In this document: piece after piece, positions 12,914-26,500 of the stretch
Numbering within the stretch: position 1 is the first letter of the stretch
How the letters are laid out: every line of letters starts with the position of its first letter
DNA from: Hydractinia symbiolongicarpus
Taxonomy: Eukaryota > Cnidaria > Hydrozoa > Anthoathecata > Hydractiniidae
Length of the DNA: 64,000 nt
NCBI RefSeq assembly: GCF_029227915.1
Contig: NC_079886.1
Span: 14,007,001-14,071,000 of the forward strand
Direction: 5' to 3'
The notes under the pieces: model-generated
Database searches by the model: none
What the model was told of the DNA's origin: nothing
Seen by the model: the letters and a program-made list of their open reading frames with translations, nothing else
Made by a program: the position numbers and the translations under genes

Positions 12914-13032
12914 CCTATAAAGGCTGTAATATGGCCTTTTGCAGTCTAATAAAGGCCTCATACGTAATACAACGTTCCAAGTCGTTTTCATTAGCGCTGT
13001 TATCTTAGAACACTCTTAACTACGTTCACAGT
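12914..13032 (+). repeat. Truncated chimeric monomer, 119 bp
   Basis: The interval between consecutive monomer starts is 119 bp instead of about 181. After CTCATACGTAAT the sequence jumps to ACAACGTTCC, removing 62 bp that include the GGTTCC box, the CCTGCGCAGG palindrome and the CCTTCCAGTC segment. The left half is the CATACGTAAT monomer type. The right half (GTTCCAAGTCG, then GCTGTTATCTTAG) is the type that normally follows a GTAAATCACGTGG left half. The junction therefore fuses two monomer types with essentially no microhomology (one T). An identical junction is at 15,219-15,337. Confidence 0.9.
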
Positions 13033-15218
13033 CCTATAAAGACCGCAATACACCTTTTTGCAGTCCAATAAAAGCCTCACACGTAAATCACGTGGTTCCA
13101 TCTGCCTGCGCAGGTTACCATTGGACTAGTCCTTCCAGTCTCAATGCGCTACAACGTTCCAAGTGGTTTTCATTAGCGCTGTTGCCTTAGAACACTCTTA
13201 ACTACGTGCACAGTCCTATAAAGGCTGTAATATTGCCTTTTGCAGTGTCATAAAGGCCTCATGCGTAATTAATGTAGTTCCATCTGCCTGTGCAGGTTAC
13301 CATCGCACTGTTCTTTCCAGTCTCATGCGCTACCACGTCCCAAGTCGTTTTCATTAGCGCCGTTGCCTTACAACACTCTTAACTACGTGCACAGTCCAAT
13401 AAAGGGTGTAATATAGCCTTTTGCAGTCTAATAAAAGCCTCACACGTAAATCAAGTGGTTCCATCTGCCTGTGCAGGTTACCATTGGCCTAGTCCTTCCA
13501 GTCTCAATGCACTAAAACGTCCTAAGTCGTTTTCATTAGCGCCATTGCATTAGAACACTCTTAACAACGTGCACAGTCCTATAAAGGCTGTAATATGGCC
13601 TTTTGCAGTCTAATAAAAGCCTAGCACGTAAATCACGTGGTTTCACCTGTCTGCGCAGGTTACCATTGGACTAGTCCTTCAAGTCTGAATGCGTTAGAAC
13701 GTCCCAAGTCGTTATCAATAGGGCTGTGGCCTTAGAACTGTCGTCTTAACTATGTGCACAGTCCTATAAAGGCTGTAATATGGCCTTTTGCAGTCTAATA
13801 AAGGCCTCATACGTAATTAATGTGGTTCCATCTGCCTGTGCAGGTTACCATTGCAATGTTCTTTCCAGTCTTATGCGCTACCACGTCCCAAGTCGTTTTC
13901 ATTAGCGCCGTTGCCTTACAACACTCTTAACTACGTGTGCGCAGTCCAATAAAGGCTGTAATATGGCCTTTTGCAGTCTAATAAAGGCTTGACACGTAAA
14001 TCACGTGCTTCCATCTGCTTGCGCAGGTTACCATTGGCCTAGTCCTTCCAGTCTCAATGCGCTACAACGTCCCAAGTCGTTTTCATTGGCGCCGTTGCCT
14101 TAGAATACTCTTAACTACGTGCACAGTCCTATAAAGGCTGTAATATGGCCTTTTGCAGTCTAATAAAGGCCTCATACGTAATTAATGTGGTTCCATCTGC
14201 CTGTGCAGGTTACCATTGCAATGTTCTTTCCAGTCTTATGCGCTACCACGTCCCAAGTCGTTTTCATTAGCGCCGTTGCCTTACAACACTCTTAACTACG
14301 TGTGCGCAGTCCAATAAAGGCTGTAATATGGCCTTTTTTAGTCTAGTAAAAGCCTCACACGTAAATCACGTGGTTCCATCTGCCTGCGCAAGTTACCATT
14401 GGACTATTCCTTCAGTCTCAATGTGCTACAACGTCCCAAGTCGTCTTCATTAGCGCCGTTGCTTTACAACACTATTAACTACGTTCACCGTCTTATAAAG
14501 GCTGTAATATTGCCTTTTGCAGTCTCATAAAGGCCTCATACGTAATTAATGTGGTTCCATCTGCCTGTGCAGGTTTCCATTGCACTGTTCTTGCCAGTCT
14601 CATGCGCTACCACGTCCCAAGTCGTTTTCATTAGCGCCGTTGCCTTACAACACTCTTAACTACGTGCACAGTCCAATAAAGGGTGTAATATAGCCTTTTG
14701 CAGTCTAATAAAAGCCTCACACGTAAATCACGTGGTTCCATCTGCCTGTGCAGGTTACCATTGGCCTAGTCCTTCCAGTCTCAATGCACTACAACGTCCC
14801 AAGTCGTTTTCCTTAGTGCCGTCGCTTTAGAACACTCTTAACTACGTGCATCGTCCTATAAAGGCTGTAATATGGCCTTTTGCAGATTAATAAAAGCCTC
14901 ACACGTAAATCACGTGGTTCCATCTGCCTGCGCAGGTTACCATTGCACAATTCCTTCCAGTCTCAATGCGCTACAACGTCCCAAGTCGTTTTCATTAGCG
15001 CCATTGCATTAGAACACTCTTAACTACGTGCACAGTCCTATAAAGGCTGTAATATGGCCTTTTGCAGTCTAATAAAAGCCTCACACGTAAATGACGTGGT
15101 TCCATCTGCCTGCGCAGGTTACCATTGCACAATTCCTTCCAGTCTCAATGCGCTACAACGTTCCAAGTGGTTTTCATTAGCGCTGTTGCCTTAGAACACT
15201 CTTAACTACGTGCACAGT

Positions 15219-15337
15219 CCTATAAAGGCTGTAATATGGCCTTTTGCAGTCTAATAAAGGCCTCATACGTAATACAACGTTCCAAGTCGTTTTCATTAGC
15301 GCTGTTATCTTAGAACACTCTTAACTACGTGCACAGT
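15219..15337 (+). repeat. Truncated chimeric monomer, 119 bp (second copy)
   Basis: It has the same 62-bp truncation and the same junction bases (CGTAATACAACG) as 12,914-13,032. The downstream monomers also match the first copy: GACCGCAATACACC, then GTTCCAAGTGG, then a GTAGTTCC variant. The upstream monomer differs. A single deletion event followed by local duplication explains this better than two independent deletions. Confidence 0.9.
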
Positions 15338-18300
15338 CCTATAAAGACCGCAATACACCTTTTTGCAGTCCAATAAAAGCCTCACACGTAAATCACGTGG
15401 TTCCATCTGCCTGCACAGGTTACCATTGGACTAGTCCTTCCAGTCTCAATGCAGTACAACGTTCCAAGTGGTTTTCATTAGCGCTGTTGCCTTAGAACAC
15501 TCTTAACTACGTGCACAGTCCTATAAAGGCTGTAATATTGCCTTTTGCAGTCTCATAAAGGCCTCATACGTAATTACTGTAGTTCCATCTGCCTGTGCAG
15601 GTTACCATTGCACTGTTCTTTCCAGTCTCATGCGCTACCACGTCCTAAGTCGTTTTCATTAGCGCCATTGCATTAGAACACTCTTAACAACGTGCACAGT
15701 CCTATAAAGGCTGTAATATGGCCTTTTGCAGTCTAATAAAAGCCTAGCACGTAAATCACGTGGTTTCACCTGTCTGCGCAGGTTACCATTGGACTAGTCC
15801 TTCAAGTCTGAATGCGTTAGAACGTCCCAAGTCGTTATCAATAGGGTTGTGGCCTTAGAACTGTCTTAATTATGTGCACAGTCCTATAAAGGCTGTAATA
15901 TGGCCTTTTGCAGTCTAATAAAGGCCTCATACGTAATTAATGTGGTTCCATCTGCCTGTGCAGGTTACCATTGCAATGTTCTTTCCAGTCTTATGCGCTA
16001 CCACGTCCCAAGCCGTTTTCATTAGCGCCGTTGCCTTACAACACTCTTAACTACGTGTGCGCAGTCCAATAAAGGCTGTAATATGGCCTTTTGCAGTCTA
16101 ATAAAGGCTTGACACGTAAATCACGTGCTTCCATCTGCTTGCGCAGGTTACCATTGGCCTAGTCCTTCCAGTCTCAATGCGCTACAACGTCCCAAGTCGT
16201 TTTCATTGGCGCCGTTGCCTTAGAATACTCTTAACTACGTGCACAGTCCTATAAAGGCTGTAATATGGCCTTTTGCAGTCTAATAAAAGCCTCACACGTA
16301 AATCACGTGGTTCCATCTGCCTGCGCAGGTTAGCATTGCACTATTCCTTCCAGTCTCAATGCGCTACAACGTCCCAAATCGTTTTTATTAGCGCCGTTGC
16401 CTTACAACACTCTTAACTACGTGTGCAGTCCTATAAAGGCTGTAATATGGCCTTTTGCAGTCTAATAAAAGCCTCGCACGTAAATCACGCGGTTTCACCT
16501 GTCTGCGCAGGTTACCATTGGACTAGTCCTTCCAGTCTCGATGCACTACAACGTCCCAAGTTGTTTTCATTAGCGCCTTTGCATTAGAACACTCTTAACT
16601 ACGTGCACAGTCCTATAAAGGCTGTAATATGGCCTTTTTTAGTCTAGTAAAAGCCTCACACGTAAATCACGTGGTTCCATCTGCCTTCGCAAGTTACCAT
16701 TGGACTATTCCTTCAGTCTCAATGTTCTACAACGTCCCAAGTCGTCTTCATTAGCGCCGTTGCCTTACAACACTATTAACTGCGTTCACCGTCTTATAAA
16801 GGCTGTAATATTGCCTTTTGCAGTCTCATAAAGGCCTCATATGTAATTAATGTGGTTCCATCTGCCTGTGCAGGTTTCCATTGCACTGTTCTTGCCAGTC
16901 TCATGCGCTACCACGTCCCAAGTCGTTTTCATTAGCGGCGTTGCCTTACAACACTCTTAACTACGTGCACAGTCCAATAAAGGGTGTAATATAGCCTTTT
17001 GCAGTCTAATAAAAGCCTCACACGTAAATCACGTGGTTCCATCTGCCTGTGCAGGTTACCATTGGCCTAGTCCTTCCAGTCTCAATGCACTACAACGTCC
17101 CAAGTCGTTTTCCTTAGTGCCGTCGCTTTAGAACACTCTTAACTACGTGCATCGTCCTATAAAGGCTGTAATATGGCCTTTTGCAGATTAATAAAAGCCT
17201 CACACGTAAATCACGTGGTTCCATCTGCCTGCGCAGGTTACCATTGCACAATTCCTTCCAGTCTCAATGCGCTACAACGTCCCAAGTCGTTTTCATTAGC
17301 GCCATTGCATTAGAACACTCTTAACTACGTGCACAGTCCTATAAAGGCTGTAATATGGCCCTTTGCGGTCTAATAAAAGCCTCACACGTAAATCACCTGG
17401 TTCCATCTGCCTGCGCAGGTTACCATTGGACTAGTCCTTCCAGTCTCAATGCGCTACAACGTTCCAAGTCGTTGTCATTAGCGCTGTTATCTTAGAACAC
17501 TCTTAACTACGTGCACAGTCCTATAAAGACCGCAATACACCTTTTTGCAGTCTAATAAAAGCCTCACACGTAAATCAAGTGGTTCCATCTGCCTGTGCAG
17601 GTTACCATTGGCCTAGTCCTTCCAGTCTCAATGCACTACAACGTCCTAAGTCGTTTTCATTAGCGCCATTGCATTAGAACACTCTTAACAACGTGCACAG
17701 TCCTATAAAGGCTGTAATATGGCCTTTTGCAGTCTAATAAAAGCCTAGCACGTAAATCACGTGGTTTCACCTGTCTGCGCAGGTTACCATTGGACTAGTC
17801 CTTCAAGTCTGAATGCGTTAGAACGTCCCAAGTCGTTATCAATAGGGCTGTGGCCTTAGAACTGTCTTAACTATGTGCACAGTCCTATAAAGGCTGTAAT
17901 ATGGCCTTTTGCAGTCTAATAAAGTCTTCACACGTATATCACGTGGTTTCACCTGCCTGCGCAGGTTACCATTGGACTGTTCCTTCCAGTCTCGATGCAC
18001 TACAACGTCCCAAGTTGTTTTCATGAGCGCCGCTGCCTTACAACACTCCTAACTACGTGCACAGTCCTATAATGGCTGTAATATGGCCTTTTGCAGTCTA
18101 ATAAAGGCCTCATACGTAATTAATGTGGTTCCATCTGCCTGTGCAGGTTACCATTGCAATGTTCTTTCCAGTCTTATGCGCTACCATGTCCCAAGTCGTT
18201 TTCATTAGCGCCGTTGCCTTACAACACTCTTAACTACGTGTGCGCAGTCCAATAAAGGCTGTAATATGGCCTTTTGCAGTCTAAAAAAAGCCTCACACGT

Positions 18301-18498
18301 AAATCACGTGGTTCCATCTGCCTGCGCAGGTTACCATTGCACTATTCCTTCCAGTCTCAATGCGCTACAACGTCCCAAATCGTTTTCATTAGCGCCGTTG
18401 CCTTACAACACTCTTAACTACGTGTGCAGTCCTATAAAGGCTGTAATATGGCCTTTTCCAGTCTAATAAAAGCCTCGCACGTAAATCACGCGGTTTCG

Positions 18499-19771
18499 CC
18501 TGTCTGCGCAGGTTACCATTGGACTAGTCCTTCCAGTCTCGATGCACTACAACGTCCCAAGTTGTTTTCATTAGCGCCTTTGCATTAGAACACTCTTAAC
18601 TACGTGCACAGTCCTATAAAGCCTGTAATATGGCCTTTTTTAGTCTAGTAAAAGCCTCACACGTAAATCACGTGGTTCCATCTGCCTGCGCAAGTTACCA
18701 TTGGACTATTCCTTCAGTCTCAATGTGCTACCACGTCCCAAGTCGTTTTCATTAGCGGCGTTGCCTTACAACACTCTTAACTACGTGCACAGTCCAATAA
18801 ATGGTGTAATATAGCCTTTTGCAGTCTAATAAAAGCCTCACACGTAAATCACGTGGTTCCATCTGCCTGTGCGAGTTACCATTGGCCTAGTCCTTCCAGT
18901 CTCAATGCACTACAACGTCCCAAGTGGTTTTCCTTAGTGCCGTCGCTTTAGAACACTCTTAACTACGTGCATCGTCCTATAAAGGCTGTAATATGGCCTT
19001 TTGCAGTCTAATAAAAGCCTCACACGTAAATCACGTGGTTCCATCTGCCTGCGCAGGTTACCATTACACAATTCCTTCCAGTCTCAATGCGCTACAACGT
19101 CCCAAGTCGTTTTCATTAGCGCCATTGCATTAGAACACTCTTAACTACGTGCACAGTCCTATAAAGGCTGTAATATGGCCCTTTGCGGTCTAATAAAAGC
19201 CTCACACGTAAATCACGTGGTTCCATCTGCCTGCGCAGGTTACCATTGGACTAGTCCTTCCAGTCTGAATGCGCTACAACGTTCCAAGTCGTTTTCATTA
19301 GCGCTGTTATCTTAGAACACTCTTAACTACGTGCACAGTCCTATAAAGACCGCAATACACCTTTTTGCAGTCCAATAAAAGCCTCACACGTAAATCACGT
19401 GGTTCCATCTGCCTGTGCAGGTTACCACTGGCGTAGTCCTTCCAGTCTCAATGCCCTACAACGTCCTAAGTCGTTTTCATTAGCGCCATTGCATTAGATC
19501 ACTCTTAACAACGTGCACAGTCCTATAAAGGCTGTAATATGGCCTTTTGCAGTCTAATAAAAGCCTAGCACGTAAATCACGTGGTTTCACCTGTCTGCGC
19601 AGGTTACCATTGGACTAGTCCTTCAAGTCTGAATGCGTTAGAACGTCCCAAGTCGTTATCAATAGGGCTGTGGCCTTAGAACTGCCTTAACTATGTGCAC
19701 AGTCCTATAAAGGCTGTAATATGGCCTTTTGCAGTCTAATAAAGGCTTCACACGTGAATCACGTGGTTTCA
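18499..19771 (+). repeat. 7-monomer tandem HOR unit, copy 1 (1,273 bp)
   Basis: It matches the next 1,273 bp, seven monomers. Shared private variants include AATAAATGGTG (near 18,797 / 20,070), CCATTACACAATTCC (near 19,062 / 20,335), ACCACTGGCGTAG (near 19,426 / 20,699) and CTCAATGCCCTAC (near 19,447 / 20,720). A private change, GTGCGAG against GTGCAGG near 18,871, marks this copy. The left limit is G at 18,498 against A at 19,771. Confidence 0.9.
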
Positions 19772-21048
19772 CCTGTCTGCGCAGGTTACCATTGGACTAG
19801 TCCTTCCAGTCTCGATGCACTACAACGTCCCAAGTTGTTTTCATTAGCGCCTTTGCATTAGAACACTCTTAACTACGTGCACAGTCCTATAAAGGCTGTA
19901 ATATGGCCTTTTTTAGTCTAGTAAAAGCCTCACACGTAAATCACGTGGTTCCATCTGCCTGCGCAAGTTACCATTGGACTATTCCTTCAGTCTCAATGTG
20001 CTACCACGTCCCAAGTCGTTTTCATTAGCGGCGTTGCCTTACAACACTCTTAACTACGTGCACAGTCCAATAAATGGTGTAATATAGCCTTTTGCAGTCT
20101 AATAAAAGCCTCACACGTAAATCACGTGGTTCCATCTGCCTGTGCAGGTTACCATTGGCCTAGTCCTTCCAGTCTCAATGCACTACAACGTCCCAAGTGG
20201 TTTTCCTTAGTGCCGTCGCTTTAGAACACTCTTAACTACGTGCATCGTCCTATAAAGGCTGTAATATGGCCTTTTGCAGTCTAATAAAAGCCTCACACGT
20301 AAATCACGTGGTTCCATCTGCCTGCGCAGGTTACCATTACACAATTCCTTCCAGTCTCAATGCGCTACAACGTCCCAAGTCGTTTTCATTAGCGCCATTG
20401 CATTAGAACACTCTTAACTACGTGCACAGTCCTATAAAGGCTGTAATATGGCCCTTTGCGGTCTAATAAAAGCCTCACACGTAAATCACGTGGTTCCATC
20501 TGCCTGCGCAGGTTACCATTGGACTAGTCCTTCCAGTCTGAATGCGCTACAACGTTCCAAGTCGTTTTCATTAGCGCTGTTATCTTAGAACACTCTTAAC
20601 TACGTGCACAGTCCTATAAAGACCGCAATACACCTTTTTGCAGTCCAATAAAAGCCTCACACGTAAATCACGTGGTTCCATCTGCCTGTGCAGGTTACCA
20701 CTGGCGTAGTCCTTCCAGTCTCAATGCCCTACAACGTCCTAAGTCGTTTTCATTAGCGCCATTGCATTAGATCACTCTTAACAACGTGCACAGTCCTATA
20801 AAGGCTGTAATATGGCCTTTTGCAGTCTAATAAAAGCCTAGCACGTAAATCACGTGGTTTCACCTGTCTGCGCAGGTTACCATTGGACTAGTCCTTCAAG
20901 TCTGAATGCGTTAGAACGTCCCAAGTCGTTATCAATAGGGCTGTGGCCTTAGAACTGCCTTAACTATGTGCACAGTCCTATAAAGGCTGTAATATGGCCT
21001 TTTGCAGTCTAATAAAGGCTTCACACGTGAATCACGTGGTTTCACCTG
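19772..21048 (+). repeat. 7-monomer tandem HOR unit, copy 2
   Basis: This is the direct tandem partner of 18,499-19,771. Homology ends at T 19,776 against C 21,049 (CTGTCTG against CTGCCTG). After it the sequence returns to the ordinary left-domain order. Confidence 0.9.
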
Positions 21049-23531
21049 CCTGTGCAGGTTACCATTGGACTGTTCCTTCCAGTCTCGATGCACTACAACG
21101 TCCCAAGTTGTTTTCATGAGCGCCGCTGCCTTACAACACTCCTAACTACGTGCACAGTCCTATAAAGGCTGTAATATGGCCTTTTCCAGTCTAATAAAGG
21201 CCTCATACGTAATTAATGTGGTTCCATCTGCCTGTGCAGGTTACCATTGCAATGTTCTTTCCAGTCTTATGCGCTACCACGTCCCAAGTCGTTTTCATTA
21301 GCGCCGTTGCCTTACAACACTCTTAACTACGTGTGCGCAGTCCAATAAAGGCTGTAATATGGCCTTTTGCAGTCTAACAAAGGCCTGACACGTAAATCAC
21401 GTGCTTCCATCTGCTTGCGCAGGTTACCATTGGCCTAGTCCTTCCAGTCTCAATGCGCTACAACGTCCCAAGTCGTTTTCATTGGCGCCGTTGCCTTAGA
21501 ATACTCTTAACTACGTGCACAGTCCTATAAAGGCTGTAATATGGCCTTTTGCAGTCTAATAAAAGCCTCACACGTAAATCACGTGGTTCCATCTGCCTAC
21601 TCAGGTTACCATTGCACTATTCCTTCCAGTCTCATTGCGCTACAACGTCCCAAATCGTTTTCATTAGTGCCATTGCCTTACAACACTCTTAACTACGTGT
21701 GCAGTCCTAGAAAGGCTGTAATATGGCCTTTTGCAGTCTAATAAAAGCCTCGCACGTAAATCACGCGGTTTCACCTGTCTGCGCAGGTTACCATTGGACT
21801 AGTCCTTCCAGTCTCGATGCACTACAACGTCCCAAGTTGTTTTCATTAGCGCCTTTGCATTAGAACACTCTTAACTACGTGCACAGTCCTATAAAGGCTA
21901 TAATATGGCCTTTTTTAGTCTAGTAAAAGCCTCACACGTAAATCACGTGGTTCCATCTGCCTGCGCAAGTTACCATTGGACTATTCCTTCAGTCTCAATG
22001 TGCTACAACGTCCCAAGTCGTCTTCATTAGCGCCGTTGCTTTACAACACTATTAACTACGTTCACCGTCTTATAAAGGCTGTAATATTGCCTTTTGCAGT
22101 CTCATAAAGGCCTCATACGTAATTAATGTGGTTCCATCTGCCTGTGCAGGTTACCATTGGCCTAGTCCTTCCAGTCTCAATGCACTACAACGTCCTAAGT
22201 CGTTATCAATAGCGCTGTGGCCTTAGAACTGTCTTAACTACGTGCACAGTCCAATAAAGGGTGTAATATAGCCTTTTGCAGTCTAATAAAAGCCTCACAC
22301 GTAAATCACGTGCTTCCATCTGCTTGCGCAGGTTACCATTGGCCTAGTCCTTCCAGTCTCAATGCGCTACAACGTCCCAAGTCGTTTTCATTGGCGCCGT
22401 TGCCTTAGAATACTCTTAACTACGTGCACAGTCCTATAAAGGCTGTAATATGGCCTTTTGCAGTCTAATAAAAGCCTCACACGTAAATCACGTGGTTCCA
22501 TCTGCCTACTCAGGTTACCATTGCACTATTCCTTCCAGTCTCATTGCGCTACAACGTCCCAAATCGTTTTCATTAGTGCCGTTGCCTTACAACACTCTTA
22601 ACTACGTGTGCAGTCCTAGAAAGGCTGTAATATGGCCTTTTGCAGTCTAATAAAAGCCTCGCACGTAAATCACGCGGTTTCACCTGTCTGCGCAGGTTAC
22701 CATTGGACTATTCCTTCAGTCTCAATGTGCTACAACGTCCCAAGTCGTTTTCATTAGCGCCGTTGCCTTACAACACTCTTAACTACGTGCACAGTCCAAT
22801 AAAGGGTGTAATATAGCCTTTTGCAGTCTAATAAAGGCCTCACACGTAAATCAAGTGGTTCCATCTGCCTGTGCAGGTTACCATTGGCCTAGTCCTTCCA
22901 GTCTCAATGCACTACAACGTCCTAAGTCGTTATCAATAGCGCTGTGGCCTTAGAACTGTCTTAACTATGTGCACAGTCCTATAAAGGCTGTAATATGGCC
23001 TTTTGCAGTCTAATAAAGGCTTCACACGTAAATCACGTGGTTTCACCTGCCTGCGCAGGTTACCATTGGACTGTTCCTTCCAGTCTCGATGCACTACAAC
23101 GTCCCAAGTTGTTTTCATGAGCGCCGCTGCCTTACAACACTCCTAACTAAGTGCACAGTCCTATAAAGGCCGTAATATGGCCTTTTGCAGTCTAATAAAA
23201 ACCTCGCACGTAAATCATGCGGTTTCACCTGTCTGCGCAGGTTACAATTGGCCTAGTTCTTCCAGTCTCAATGTGGCACAACGTCCCAAGTCGTTTTCAT
23301 TACCGCTGCTGCCTAACAACACTCTTAACTACGTGTGCGCAGTCCAATAAAGGCTGTAATATGGCCTTTTGCAGTCTAAAAAAAGCCTCACACGTAAATC
23401 ACGTGGTTCCATCTGCCTGCGCAGGTTACCATTGCACTATTCCTTCCAGTCTCAATGTGCTACAACGTCCCAAGTCGTCTTCATTAGCGCCGTTGCTTTA
23501 CAACACTATTAACTACGTTCACCGTCTTATA
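21049..23531 (+). repeat. Mosaic linking the 7-mer tandem to HOR block copy 2
   Basis: This is left-domain monomers only. Segment 21,394-21,801 repeats at 22,303-22,710 (offset 909, five monomers) with a shared CTACTCAGG and TCATTGCGC variant set. From about 22.9 kb the monomer order matches 3.6-4.2 kb of block copy 1 before the 23,532 block begins. No non-satellite sequence is seen. Confidence 0.82.
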
Positions 23532-26500
23532 AAGGCTGTAATATTGCCTTTTACAGTCTCATAAAGGCCTCTTACGTAATTAATGTGGTTCCATCTGCCT
23601 GTGCAGGTTTCCATTGCACTGTTCTTGCCAGTCTCATGCGCTACCACGTCCCAAGTCGTTTTCATTAGCGCCGTTGCCTTACAACACTCTTAACTACGTG
23701 CACAGTCCAATAAAGGGTGTAATATAGCCTTTTGCAGTCTAATAAAAGCCTCACACGTAAATCACGTGGTTCCATCTGCCTGTGCAGGTTACCATTGGCC
23801 TAGTCCTTCCAGTCTCAATGCACTACAACGTCCCAAGTCGTTTTCCTTAGTGCCGTCGCTTTAGAACACTCTTAACTACGTGCATCGTCCTATAAAGGCT
23901 GTAATATGGCCTTTTGCAGTCTAATAAAAGCCTCACACGTAAATCACGTGGTTCCATCTGCCTGCACAGGTTACCATTGCACAATTCCTTCCAGTCTCAA
24001 TGCGCTACAACGTCCCAAGTCGTTTTCAATAGCGCCATTGCATTAGAACACTCTTAACTACGTGCACAGTCCTATAAAGGCTGTAATATGGCCCTTTGCG
24101 GTCTAATAAAAGCCTCACACGTAAATCACGTGGTTCCATCTGCCTGCGCAGGTTACCATTGGACTAGTCCTTCCAGTCTCAATGCGCTACAACGTTCCAA
24201 GTCGTTTTCATTAGCGCTGTTATCTTAGAACACTCTTAACTACGTGCACAGTCCTATAAAGACCGCAATACACCTTTTTGCAGTCCAATAAAAGCCTCAC
24301 ACGTAAATCACGTGGTTCCATCTGCCTGTGCAGGTTACCATTGGCCTAGTCCTTCCAGTCTCAATGCACTACAACGTCCTAAGTCGTTTTCATTAGCGCC
24401 ATTGCATTAGATCACTCTTAACAACGTGCACAGTCCTATAAAGGCTGTAATATGGCCTTTTGCAGTCTAATAAAAGCCTAGCACGTAAATCACGTGGTTT
24501 CACCTGTCTGCGCAGGTTACCATTGGACTAGTCCTTCAAGTCTGAATGCGTTAGAACGTCCCAAGTCGTTATCAATAGGGCTGTGGCCTTAGAACTGCCT
24601 TAACTATGTGCACAGTCCTATAAAGGCTGTAATATGGCCTTTTGCAGTCTAATAAAGGCTTCACACGTGAATCACGTGGTTTCACCTGCCTGCGCAGGTT
24701 ACCATTGGACTGTTCCTTCCAGTCTCGATGCACTACAACGTCCTAAGTTGTTTTCATGAGCGCCGCTGCCTTACAACACTCCTAACTACGTGCACAGTCC
24801 TATAAAGGCTGTAATATGGCCTTTTGCAGTCTAATAAAGGCCTCATACGTAATTAATGTGGTTCCATCTGCCTGTGCAGGTTACCATTGCAATGTTCTTT
24901 CCAGTCTTATGCGCTACCACGTCCAAAGTCGTTTTCATTAGCGCCGTTGCCTTACAACACTCTTAACTACGTGTGCGCAGTCCAATAAAGGCTGTAATAT
25001 GGCCTTTTGCAGTCTAGCAAAGGCCTGACACGTAAATCACGTGCTTCCATCTGCTTGCGCAGGTTACCATTGGCCTAGTCCTTCCAGTCTCAATGCGCTA
25101 CAACGTCCCAAGTCGTTTTCATTGGCGCCGTTGCCTTAGAATACTCTTAACTACGTGCACAGTCCTATAAAGGCTGTAATATGGCCTTTTGCAGTCTAAT
25201 AAAAGCCTCACACGTAAATCACGTGGTTCCATCTGCCTGCTCAGGTTACCATTGCACTATTCCTTCCAGTCTCAATGCGCTACAACGTCCCAAAACGTTT
25301 TCATTAGCGCCGTTGCCTTACAACACTCTTAACTACGTGTGCAGTCCTAGAAAGGCTGTAATATGGCCTTTTGCAGTCTAATATAAGCCTCGCACGTAAA
25401 TCACGCGGTTTCACCTGTCTGCGCAGGTTACCATTGGACTAGTCCTTCCAGTCTCGATGCACTACAATGTCCCAAGTTGTTTTCATTAGCGCCTTTGCAT
25501 TAGAACACTCTTAACTACGTGCACAGCCCTATAAAGGCTATAATATGGCCTTTTTTAGTCTAGTAAAAGCCTCACACGTAAATCACGTGGTTCCATCTGC
25601 CTGTGCAAGTTACCATTGGACTATTCCTTCAGTCTCAATGTGCTACAACGTCCCAAGTCGTCTTCATTAGCGCCGTTGCTTTACAACACTATTAACTACG
25701 TTCACCGTCTTATAAAGGCTGTAATATTGCCTTTTGCAGTCTCATAAAGGCCTCATACGTAATTAATGTGGTTCCATCTGCCTGTGCAGGTTTCCATTGC
25801 ACTGTTCTTGCCAGTCTCATGCGCTACCACGTCCCAAGTCGTTTTCATTAGCGCCGTTGCCTTACAACACTCTTAACTACGTGCACAGTCCAATAAAGGG
25901 TGTAATATAGCCTTTTGCAGTCTAACAAAGGCCTGACACGTAAATCACGTGCTTCCATCTGCTTGCGCAGGTTACCATTGGCCTAGTCCTTCCAGTCTCA
26001 ATGCGCTACAACGTCCCAAGTCGTTTTCATTGGCGCCGTTGCCTTAGAATACTCTTAACTACGTGCACAGTCCTATAAAGGCTGTAATATGGCCTTTTGC
26101 AGTCTAATAAAAGCCTCACACGTAAATCACGTGGTTCCATCTGCCTGCTCAGGTTACCATTGCACTATTCCTTCCAGTCTCAATGCGCTACAACGTCCCA
26201 AAACGTTTTCATTAGCGCCGTTGCCTTACAACACTCTTAACTACGTGTGCAGTCCTAGAAAGGCTGTAATATGGCCTTTTGCAGTCTAATATAAGCCTCG
26301 CACATAAATCACGCGGTTTCACCTGTCTGCGCAGGTTACCATTGGACTAGTCCTTCCAGTCTCGATGCACTACAACGTCCCAAGTTGTTTTCATTAGCGC
26401 CTTTGCATTAGAACACTCTTAACTACTTGCACAGCCCTATAAAGGCTATAATATGGCCTTTTGCAGTCTAATAAAAGCCTCACACGTAAATCACGTGGTT

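Larger units (their letters stand above)
10842..18498 (+). repeat. Mosaic of left-domain monomers between HOR blocks
   Basis: About 42 monomers of left-domain types occur here in an order unlike the flanking blocks. Local duplications include 11,757-12,578 matching 15,455-16,276 (offset 3,698, equal to 21 monomers less two 62-bp truncations) and about 14,312-15,059 matching 16,613-17,360 (offset 2,301). Shared private variants support these pairings: CTGTCTTAATTATG (near 12,163 / 15,861), CAAGCCGTTTTC (near 12,311 / 16,009) and GCAGATTAATAAAAG (near 11,122, 14,882, 17,183). A 3-bp insertion (ACTGTCGTCTTAAC) lies near 13,740. Only satellite is present. Confidence 0.85.

Noticed and set aside
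12914-13032. Possible mobile-element insertion or excision scar at the truncated monomers
   Set aside because: There is no target-site duplication, terminal repeat or foreign sequence. A simple deletion or fusion of two monomers explains the junction.
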